NCBI GenBank assembly: GCA_003445095.1
Contig: DLVS01000022.1
Span: 1-6,535 of the forward strand
DNA from: Verrucomicrobiales bacterium
GTDB lineage: Bacteria; Verrucomicrobiota; Verrucomicrobiia; Limisphaerales; UBA9464
Reading direction: 5' to 3'
DNA length: 6,535 nt
Made by a program: the position numbers and the translations under genes
Part shown: in pieces, positions 1 through 6,535 of the stretch
Position numbering within the stretch: the first letter of the stretch is position 1
Layout of the letters: each line of letters opens with the position of its first letter
Notes under the pieces: generated by a model
What the model saw: the letters and a program-made list of their open reading frames with translations, nothing else
What the model was told of the DNA's origin: nothing
The model's database searches: none

Positions 1-1869
<1,869 letters not shown>

Positions 1870-1903
1870 GGGCCGTGGACGAGTTTTGTTGTGCCAAGCC
1901 GCG

Positions 1904-2506
1904 ATGAGCACCGGGGCTGAAATCGTACCCGTTGAACGCATCGAGCGCCGTATCCTGCTCTTCCGGGGGCATAAGGTGCTGCTGGATTTCCATCTCGCCG
2001 AATTGTACGAAGTCGAAGCGCGAAGCCTCAATCAAGCGGTGAAGCGCAATCGGAACCGGTTTCCGAACGACTTCATGTTCCGTCTTTCGGCTGAAGAATC
2101 GCTTCAGGTCTTGCGGTCCGTGGACACTGCAGGACCGAACTCATCCCAAATTGTGACCAGTTCGCGGAAGCACCGCGGGTTGAGTTATCGGCCCTACGCC
2201 TTCACTGAGCAAGGGGTGGCCATGCTCTCCAGCGTTTTGCGCAGCCCGTCAGCTGTTGAGGTCAATATCGCCATCATGCGAACCTTTGTGCAGCTCAGGC
2301 GAATGCTCGCTTCGAATACCGGGCTGGCCCGACGATTGGACGCGTTGGAGGCGAAATATGATGGCCAATTCAAGGCGGTATTCGATGCTATCCGCGAGCT
2401 CATGAGCACTGCCGAATCCCCCTCTCCAGCAATTCGTCGCGAGATCGGTTTTCACACATCTCGTGCTCCCGCCAAACCACGTAGCCGGGCCCACGTCGCA
2501 AGTTGA
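1904..2506 (+). CDS. ORF6N-domain DNA-binding protein (phage antirepressor-like)
   Basis: A complete 200-residue protein of the ORF6N family, a DNA-binding domain found in phage regulators and antirepressors and in many stand-alone bacterial genes. Residues about 7-92 carry the domain: [20 protein letters not shown], then the core [19 protein letters not shown] (41-59) and SQIVTS (81-86). [13 protein letters not shown] (100-112) and [13 protein letters not shown] (120-132) follow, as is usual in the family. Residues about 139-167 are a likely coiled coil for oligomerisation. A basic tail containing IGFHT, which I recall as a common C-terminal signature, suggests the gene is full length. I chose the ATG at 1904; an in-frame TTG at 1886 would add six residues (MLCQAA) and cannot be excluded. 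No strong ribosome-binding site precedes either start. The gene begins 34 bases after sdhA stops and ends 13 bases before sdhB starts, so it should be transcribed with them. Its role is unknown; it looks like a mobile or phage-derived passenger. Confidence 0.92.
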   Translation: MSTGAEIVPVERIERRILLFRGHKVLLDFHLAELYEVEARSLNQAVKRNRNRFPNDFMFRLSAEESLQVLRSVDTAGPNSSQIVTSSRKHRGLSYRPYAFTEQGVAMLSSVLRSPSAVEVNIAIMRTFVQLRRMLASNTGLARRLDALEAKYDGQFKAVFDAIRELMSTAESPSPAIRREIGFHTSRAPAKPRSRAHVAS

Positions 2507-2519
2507 GAATCCCAATATC

Positions 2520-3296
2520 ATGAAGGTGACTCTGAAAGTCTGGCGCCAGAAGAACGCGAACTCCGCGGGCGAGTTCAAGACCTACTCCACGCCCGAAATC
2601 AATCCCAACATGTCGCTCCTGGAGATGTTGGACGTCGTCAACGAGGAGCTCGCCAACCGAGGTGAAGAGCCCATCGCGTTCGATCACGATTGTCGCGAGG
2701 GAATTTGCGGTACCTGTTCGCTTGTCATTGACGGCAAGCCCCACGGTCCGCACCGAGGAGTCGCCACGTGTCAGACGTACATGCGCAGCTTCCGCGACGG
2801 TGATGAGATCGTCCTCGAGCCTTGGCGTGCCCGCCCGTTCCCGATCATCAAAGACTTGGTGTGCGACCGGAAGTCCTTTGACCGCATTCAGCACGCCGGC
2901 GGGTTCATTTCGATTCGCACGGGCGCGGCGCCCGACGCCAACGCTATCCTCGTTCCCAAGGAGGATGCCGACCTCGCGATGGATGCGGCGCAATGCATCG
3001 GCTGTGGCGCCTGTGTGGCCGCGTGCAAGAATGCCAGCGCCATGCTGTTTGTGGCCGCTAAGGTGTCACACCTCGGCCTGTTGCCCCAGGGTCAACCCGA
3101 GCGCTTTCGCCGGGTAACGGCCATGGTGGAGCAGATGGACGAAGAAGGCTTTGGGGGCTGCACGGTCACGGGATCTTGCGAAGCGGTTTGTCCCAAAGAA
3201 ATCTCGCTCGACTTCATTGCCCGATTGAACCGGGACTACGCACTGGCGCTACTCAAAGGCGAACCCCGGAATCAGTCCTCCGGGGCTGCCGGCTGA
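2520..3296 (+). CDS. sdhB: Succinate dehydrogenase/fumarate reductase iron-sulfur subunit
   Basis: The electron-transfer subunit of complex II, 258 residues, close to the usual family length. It carries electrons from the SdhA flavin to the quinone site of the membrane subunit. The N-terminal ferredoxin-like domain has the [2Fe-2S] ligands C58, C63 and C66 (CREGICGTC) plus C84. The C-terminal domain has [11 protein letters not shown] (C159, C162, C165, C169) and [13 protein letters not shown] (C214, C220, C224), which together hold the [4Fe-4S] and [3Fe-4S] clusters; all expected cysteines are present. [13 protein letters not shown] is also typical of this class. I chose the ATG at 2520 because [10 protein letters not shown] is the usual family start. 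The frame stays open upstream to a GTG at 2463, but that would overlap the ORF6N gene by 44 bases and add an unfamiliar peptide. No good Shine-Dalgarno sequence is visible. No clear terminator follows the stop; 121 bases separate it from the next gene. Confidence 0.96.
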   Translation: MKVTLKVWRQKNANSAGEFKTYSTPEINPNMSLLEMLDVVNEELANRGEEPIAFDHDCREGICGTCSLVIDGKPHGPHRGVATCQTYMRSFRDGDEIVLEPWRARPFPIIKDLVCDRKSFDRIQHAGGFISIRTGAAPDANAILVPKEDADLAMDAAQCIGCGACVAACKNASAMLFVAAKVSHLGLLPQGQPERFRRVTAMVEQMDEEGFGGCTVTGSCEAVCPKEISLDFIARLNRDYALALLKGEPRNQSSGAAG

Positions 3297-3417
3297 AAAC
3301 AGGATCAACGCAAGTGCGCGCCGACGCTGGCGCCGTTATATTTCCGAGCAGGCCAACTCTCCGGCCGACTGGAATTCTCTTTGTGTTCGCCGACAAGGTT
3401 CCTAGGTTTGGCCTCCG
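3297..3417 (+). other. Intergenic gap between sdhB and the kinase pair
   Basis: These 121 bases contain no open frame of note and no convincing terminator hairpin with a T-run. A TATATT at 3337-3342 could be a -10 element for the downstream pair, but no -35-like hexamer sits at the right spacing. Whether the kinase-like genes have their own promoter or read through from sdh cannot be decided. Confidence 0.4.
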
Positions 3418-4107
3418 ATGAACCGCACGTTTGCCGAGTTGGGCTTTCCCGGTCGGCTAATTGCCGTCGAAGGCCTGGATGGTTCGGGCAAGTCGACTCA
3501 AGTGCACCTGCTGCAGAAGTGGCTCGAACAGCAGGGCTGCAAAGTGTTCTTTTCCGAATGGAATTCGTCGGCCCTGGTGAAGAGCGCGACCAGCCGCGGG
3601 AAAAAAGAGAATTTGCTCACGGCGACCACCTTCAGCTTGATCCACGCGACCGACTTCGCCGATCGCTACGAACGCCAATTGGTTCCTCTACTGAAAGCGG
3701 GTTATGTCGTCCTCTGCGACCGATACGTGTTTACGGCGTTTGCGCGCGACGTGGTTCGGGGCGTGCCGCCGGATTGGGTGCGAGGCGTGTACAGCTACGC
3801 GGCATTACCGGACCTGACCTTCTTGTTCAAAGCACGCTTGGAGGTGTCGCTCACTCGAATCCTCGATAACCGTCCCGTCCTGAAATTTCACGAAGCCGGC
3901 ATGGACCTCAACCTCTCGCCCGATCCGTACGAGAGTTTCCGGCTGTTCCAGGGGCAGATTTTCGAACAATACCTCGCCATGAGTACTGAGTTCAGTTTCA
4001 CGATCATTGACGCCAATGAACGGATCGAAGCGCAGCAGGACGTGGTCCGCCGTTTGGAGACGTCCAAGATCAAACTGAGCGATTACCTGGCGCCGGCGGT
4101 TGCCTAA
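3418..4107 (+). CDS. Thymidylate kinase-like P-loop protein (first of tandem pair)
   Basis: A 229-residue P-loop nucleoside-monophosphate-kinase-fold protein most like dTMP kinase (Tmk), a cytoplasmic enzyme family that phosphorylates dTMP to dTDP. The Walker A motif is GLDGSGKST at residues 19-27. The DRY motif of thymidylate kinases is at 101-103, inside VVLCDRYVFTAFARD. PDLTFLFKA at 131-139 is the usual strand after the substrate helix. The REPGGT motif expected after the second strand in ordinary Tmk is absent; the matching segment reads SEWNSS (46-51), so the acceptor pocket probably differs. The lid region, with HEAGMDLNLS (158-167), is also unlike that of housekeeping Tmk. The adjacent gene downstream encodes a paralogue sharing TTFSL..ATDFAD, DRY..T..ARD.VRG and GMDL.LS. 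I chose the ATG at 3418; only weak AGGT lies about 12 bases upstream. It may act on dTMP, on another nucleotide, or as part of a complex with its paralogue, so no gene symbol is given. Confidence 0.86.
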   Translation: MNRTFAELGFPGRLIAVEGLDGSGKSTQVHLLQKWLEQQGCKVFFSEWNSSALVKSATSRGKKENLLTATTFSLIHATDFADRYERQLVPLLKAGYVVLCDRYVFTAFARDVVRGVPPDWVRGVYSYAALPDLTFLFKARLEVSLTRILDNRPVLKFHEAGMDLNLSPDPYESFRLFQGQIFEQYLAMSTEFSFTIIDANERIEAQQDVVRRLETSKIKLSDYLAPAVA

Positions 4108-4111
4108 TCCC

Positions 4112-4885
4112 ATGCCTTCCCGCGCCGCCCAACGTTCGCGCCCAGCCTCGATTGCTTCGTCCCGTGCCCACACCCGCGTCGTGGTACCGGAGATCACGCC
4201 GAAGCGGTTTTTCGGTCGCGGGTTGCCCGGGGTCGATTTGGCCAAGTTAACGGGCAAATTGATCGTCATCGAAGGCGCCGACGGTTCGGGCCGCTCGACC
4301 CAAATCTCGCAGTTGGCCGAATGGCTCGAGGGCACGGGGCACGCGACGCTGCAAGTCGGACTCAAACGGTCGACTCTGGTCAGCGAGCAGCTTGAAGAAG
4401 CGCAGCAGGGAAACATTCTTTCGCGAACCACGCTGTCGCTGTTTTACGCCACCGATTTCGCCGACCAACTGGAGCACGCTATCCTCCCGGCCCTGCGAGC
4501 GGGAGTCGTCGTTCTCGCCGACCGTTATATCTACACCCTCATGGCGCGAGACTTGGTCCGTGGCATGGACGAAAGTTGGCTGCGGAACGTTTATGGCATC
4601 GCCCTGATCCCTGATGCCGTTTTTTACCTAGAAGTCTCGCCGGAGCAGTTGGTGCAACGCGTGTTCGCCAAGAATCAGGCGCTCGATTATTGGGAAAGCG
4701 GCATGGACCTCGGATTGTCCCGGGACATGTTCGATAGTTTCTTGAAGTACCAGGAGGCCATGCGCGCCACCTTCAGGCGCCTCCAAAAGACTTATGGGTT
4801 CCCCATCATCAACGGGGAACGACCTCCGGTCTCGATCACCGCCGAGCTGCGTGAGCGGATCGACCAAGTCCTCGCGGGGAGGTGA
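4112..4885 (+). CDS. Thymidylate kinase-like P-loop protein with Walker A Arg (second of tandem pair)
   Basis: A 257-residue paralogue of the preceding gene. From the ATG at 4112, residues 1-48 form an extension rich in Arg, Ser and Ala, ending in KRFFGRGLPGVDLAKLTGK. The kinase fold follows with a P-loop GADGSGRST at 55-63, in which the normally invariant lysine is arginine (R61, codon CGC at 4292-4294). The DRY motif is kept at 137-139 (VVLADRYIYTLMARD), and SGMDLGLSRD lies in the lid region. As in its neighbour, the REPGGT motif of true Tmk is missing; the matching stretch reads GLKRSTLVSEQ. The start lies four bases after the upstream stop, so translation is probably coupled. An in-frame TTG at 4100 would overlap the upstream gene by eight bases and add four residues. 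Arg in place of Lys can lower or abolish phosphoryl transfer, but GRST variants occur in some Tmk-like proteins as I recall, so the protein need not be inactive. A regulatory or heterodimer partner role is inference. Confidence 0.83.
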   Translation: MPSRAAQRSRPASIASSRAHTRVVVPEITPKRFFGRGLPGVDLAKLTGKLIVIEGADGSGRSTQISQLAEWLEGTGHATLQVGLKRSTLVSEQLEEAQQGNILSRTTLSLFYATDFADQLEHAILPALRAGVVVLADRYIYTLMARDLVRGMDESWLRNVYGIALIPDAVFYLEVSPEQLVQRVFAKNQALDYWESGMDLGLSRDMFDSFLKYQEAMRATFRRLQKTYGFPIINGERPPVSITAELRERIDQVLAGR

Positions 4886-5026
4886 TCTCTTCGGGTCAGT
4901 TTCCAATTTCTTGACCGAGCAGAAATCCGCACGACCCATTGACGGCTGCCGGATTCTGGCGGGCGGGAGCTCGATCTCGTTCGGGAGGCGACAGCTGGAT
5001 AAACTCAATTCACTAGCGCAATAACC
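4886..5026 (+). other. Gap between the kinase pair and the YceI gene
   Basis: These 141 bases hold no supported gene. A weak 5-bp pairing (GGTCA and TGACC, about 4895-4916) has a long loop and no T-run. GATAAA at 4998-5003 resembles a -10 box but lacks a matching -35, so I call neither a terminator nor a promoter. The gap length alone suggests that the YceI gene has its own promoter. Confidence 0.35.
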
Positions 5027-5641
5027 ATGAAGAACCTCGCAAGCATTCTCGGCCTGGCCACCTTAGCAACTTCGGTCATCGCGGCGCCGTTGACCTTCGA
5101 TTTCAAGGACCCGAAAGGAGTCAACAACGCCGTGTTCAAACTCGACGCGCCCCTCGAAGCGATTCAAGGAAGCGCCAATGGTATTTCGGGCACGGTGACC
5201 TTCGATCCAGCTAGCCCCGCGACGACGCAAGGAAAAATCACGGTCGCTACCAAAACGCTCCAGGTGCCCAATCCGTTAATGAAGGAACACCTCGACGGGG
5301 CACAATGGATGGACGTCGCCAAGTTCCCGGAGATTGTCTTCGAGCTGAAACGCCTCAGCAACGTAACGACTTCGGGTGACACCACGACGGCCGACGTCAC
5401 TGGCGCCTTAACCGTGAAAGGGGTCACCAAAGAGGTGACCACCAAAGCTACCGCCACCTATCTGAAAGATAAACTGAGCGCACGCAGTAACGGCCAAATG
5501 CAAGGCGACCTATTGGTCTTGCGTACGAACTTTACCATCAAACGGAGCGACTATGGTATCAATCCAGGCGCGCCGCAGGACAAAGTAGCGGACACGATCG
5601 ACCTCTCCTTGAGCATTGCGGGCTTCTCCAAGCGTCCCTGA
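5027..5641 (+). CDS. YceI-family exported lipid-binding protein
   Basis: A 204-residue secreted or periplasmic protein of the YceI family, whose members form a lipocalin-like beta barrel that binds polyisoprenoid or other amphiphilic lipids. Residues 1-20 are a signal peptide: K2, a hydrophobic stretch LASILGLATLATSVIAA, and likely cleavage after A19 or A20. The mature part shows the family pattern: LEAIQGSANGISGTVTFDP, then MKEHLDGAQWMDVAKFPEIVFELK (the typical HL...FD...P.I.F segment), then GALTVKGVTKEV. Near the C-terminus comes SDYGINPG (174-181), equivalent to the usual SDFGI. The ATG at 5027 begins the signal peptide directly and is the natural start, although no strong ribosome-binding site is visible. 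The gene ends 18 bases before a likely shared terminator and converges on the SYLF gene. The family is sometimes linked to stress or isoprenoid-quinone handling; the ligand here cannot be told. It lacks the cysteine of a lipoprotein signal, so it is probably soluble. Confidence 0.95.
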   Translation: MKNLASILGLATLATSVIAAPLTFDFKDPKGVNNAVFKLDAPLEAIQGSANGISGTVTFDPASPATTQGKITVATKTLQVPNPLMKEHLDGAQWMDVAKFPEIVFELKRLSNVTTSGDTTTADVTGALTVKGVTKEVTTKATATYLKDKLSARSNGQMQGDLLVLRTNFTIKRSDYGINPGAPQDKVADTIDLSLSIAGFSKRP

Positions 5642-5659
5642 GTTCGGGACGTCGCGTCA

Positions 5660-5697
5660 AAATAAAGAGCGGCGTGGAATTCCCCCGCCGCTTATTT
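5660..5697. terminator. Likely bidirectional intrinsic terminator between convergent genes
   Basis: AGCGGCG (5668-5674) pairs perfectly with CGCCGCT (5686-5692) around an 11-base loop. Beyond a three-base bulge, AAATA (5660-5664) pairs with TATTT (5693-5697). A GC-rich stem flanked by A-rich sequence on the left and T-rich sequence on the right is what a terminator working in both directions needs. It sits in the 94-base gap between the two convergent stops. The T tract is short and interrupted (TTATTT), so termination may be incomplete. Confidence 0.7.
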
Positions 5698-5735
5698 GCG
5701 TTGGCCTCGTTCAAGTGCGTCCTGGGCGACGTGGC

Positions 5736-6290
5736 TTACTTAATCGGAACATAAGTGAACTTTTGCCCACCCACGCTGGCCTCGGCCATCAGGCCGCTCC
5801 GCGCGAGGGTCATGACGGCCACTCCTTGTTGGTATTTCGCGTTCTTGGCGACGCCTTCGGCTGCAGCTACGGCACCCACCTGAGCGCTCATCGCGAAGCC
5901 AGACTTCTGGAACTCCTTCAAGGCGTCGGCGGTCTCGAAGAAGATAACCTCCGAAAACGATTGCCCGCCGATCTGTGCGCCCACGGTAGCCTGGGTCATC
6001 GTCACATGGCCAACCAACTGGCCCTTGCTGTAGACCAGTCCGGTTCCGCGGGCGCCGCCCACGACAAATCCGCCCTTGGCAATTTTGGGCAACACGGCGT
6101 AACCCGCGGCCTTGTCGATGAAGGAACCGAAGGTGGAGTCGGCCTTTTTGAATGAAGCGATCACTTCGGGGACTTCGCGTTTGAGGTCCAAAAGATCAGC
6201 CTCGGACGGTCCGTCTTCAGCGAGCACGCGCGGCGTCATCGCAAGCAAACCCAAGCACACCAACGTTGAGAGAGAGAGGAATGTTTTCAT
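5736..6290 (-). CDS. Exported SYLF/YSC84-domain lipid-binding protein
   Basis: A 184-residue protein of the SYLF (YSC84, DUF500-related) family, a lipid-binding domain that binds phosphoinositides in eukaryotes and is common in bacteria as a small exported protein of unclear role. Residues 1-24 are a signal peptide (MKTFLSLSTLVCLGLLAM...), with likely cleavage after VLA before EDGP. C12 is not followed by a lipobox-type site, so a lipoprotein is unlikely. The SYLF domain fills most of the rest: AAGYAVLPKIAKGGFVVGGARG, GLVY, GHVTMTQATVGAQIGGQSFSE with FFET, and finally GLMAEASVGGQKFTYVP at the C-terminus. The frame is open to 6386, but the ATG at 6290 is chosen because it places the signal peptide at the N-terminus; the longer form would add 32 unfamiliar residues. 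No clear Shine-Dalgarno sequence precedes it. The gene converges on the YceI gene and shares its terminator. An inverted repeat and a matching heptamer lie upstream and could be regulatory. Confidence 0.95.
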   Translation of the reverse strand: MKTFLSLSTLVCLGLLAMTPRVLAEDGPSEADLLDLKREVPEVIASFKKADSTFGSFIDKAAGYAVLPKIAKGGFVVGGARGTGLVYSKGQLVGHVTMTQATVGAQIGGQSFSEVIFFETADALKEFQKSGFAMSAQVGAVAAAEGVAKNAKYQQGVAVMTLARSGLMAEASVGGQKFTYVPIK

Positions 6291-6439
6291 AATAGTTCTG
6301 GCATTTGGAAGCATGGCTCGGAGCAGCAGCCCCGGGTTGTCTGGCCAACCACTCCACCAAAATCGGGCAAAACCGAGCGACAGCAAATCCCCGTTCGACC
6401 TCTGGCGGCCTCACGTCTCGGGTCATGCTCTATGGGTCT

Positions 6440-6477
6440 CGACAACCTTTTGCGGCAGGTGCAACAAAAGGTTGTCG
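6440..6477. repeat. Perfect 13-bp inverted repeat
   Basis: CGACAACCTTTTG (6440-6452) and CAAAAGGTTGTCG (6465-6477) are exact reverse complements separated by 12 bases. It lies about 150 bases upstream of the SYLF start codon in a region with no supported gene. As RNA it would form a strong hairpin; as DNA it could be a dimeric protein-binding site. There is no T-run directly beside the stem on either strand, so a classical intrinsic terminator is not evident. Part of the right arm can also pair differently (GGTGC at 6459-6463 with GCACC at 6477-6481), giving a weaker competing hairpin. Confidence 0.85.
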
Positions 6478-6479
6478 CA

Positions 6480-6498
6480 CCTTCCCATCGCTGGAAGG
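6480..6498. repeat. Small hairpin next to the 13-bp inverted repeat
   Basis: CCTTCC (6480-6485) pairs with GGAAGG (6493-6498) around a 7-base loop, only two bases beyond the larger inverted repeat. On its own a 6-bp stem is weak evidence. The back-to-back arrangement suggests a structured 3' untranslated region of a gene beyond the window edge, or a composite operator. Confidence 0.4.
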
Positions 6499-6535
6499 CG
6501 AGTTACTTCCTGAATTTTTCGCGGACCGACACTAT

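Noticed and set aside
2400..2993. Long minus-strand open frame opposite the sdhB start region
   Set aside because: It overlaps the well-supported SdhB coding frame, has no recognisable domain, and is a typical mirror frame in GC-rich coding DNA.
4939..4967. TTGACG as a possible -35 box before the YceI gene
   Set aside because: The hexamer at the proper spacing (GGCGGG) is nothing like a -10 box.
5616..6155. Plus-strand open frame of about 180 codons over the SYLF gene
   Set aside because: It is antisense to a protein with a clear signal peptide and SYLF domain, and its translation shows no family features.
6268..6278. GA dinucleotide run (five and a half units) inside the SYLF signal peptide codons
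   Set aside because: It is too short to argue for phase variation by slippage, and it is explained by Leu-Ser codons (CTC/TCT) in the signal peptide.
6112..6513. Plus-strand open frame of about 130 codons reaching the right end
   Set aside because: Its first half is antisense to the SYLF signal peptide and domain, and the rest has no recognisable protein pattern; it crosses the inverted repeat.
6503..6535. Possible C-terminal fragment (IVSVREKFRK then stop) of a minus-strand gene
   Set aside because: Only ten codons are visible, so coding status cannot be supported; it is mentioned only in relation to the hairpins.

Overview
The window is a GC-rich bacterial chromosome segment. The best guess for the host is Verrucomicrobiota (or a relative in the PVC/FCB area). 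This rests on the type of succinate dehydrogenase/fumarate reductase, whose flavoprotein closely follows the Bacteroidota/Verrucomicrobiota/Bacillus-like menaquinone class as I remember it. It also fits a stand-alone ORF6N gene, weak Shine-Dalgarno sites, and the YceI and SYLF exported proteins. The taxonomic call is inference from recalled family sequences, not a search.

Layout. Positions 1-3296 (+) are the end of an sdh/frd operon: the flavoprotein gene sdhA (5' end cut off by the window edge) and the iron-sulfur gene sdhB. A phage-type ORF6N DNA-binding protein gene sits between them. The cytochrome b subunit gene is not in the window and is expected upstream. After a 121-base gap come two adjacent genes (3418-4107 and about 4112-4885, +) for divergent thymidylate-kinase-like P-loop proteins. 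They are paralogues of each other. The first has a normal Walker A lysine and the second has arginine in its place. After 141 bases without a gene comes an exported YceI-family lipid-binding protein (5027-5641, +). It converges on an exported SYLF/YSC84-family protein (5736-6290, -), and a compact hairpin between the two looks like a shared bidirectional terminator. The last 245 bases (6291-6535) hold the upstream region of the SYLF gene. That region contains a perfect 13-bp inverted repeat, a third copy of its core heptamer near the start codon, and a second small hairpin.

How the genes work together. SdhA and SdhB form the soluble, catalytic part of respiratory complex II, passing electrons from succinate through FAD and three Fe-S clusters toward the (menaquinone) membrane subunit. 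The ORF6N gene has no known connection with respiration and looks like a passenger in the operon. The two kinase-like proteins probably act together, because they are adjacent, share a motif pattern and differ at a catalytic position. Their substrate cannot be read from sequence. YceI and SYLF are both periplasmic or secreted lipid-associated families, but their convergent orientation argues against co-transcription.

The most notable points are the ORF6N gene wedged inside sdhA-sdhB, the tandem kinase-like pair with a Walker A Lys-to-Arg change in one member, and the inverted repeat plus heptamer arrangement upstream of the SYLF gene. Nothing here clearly amounts to a wholly new system.
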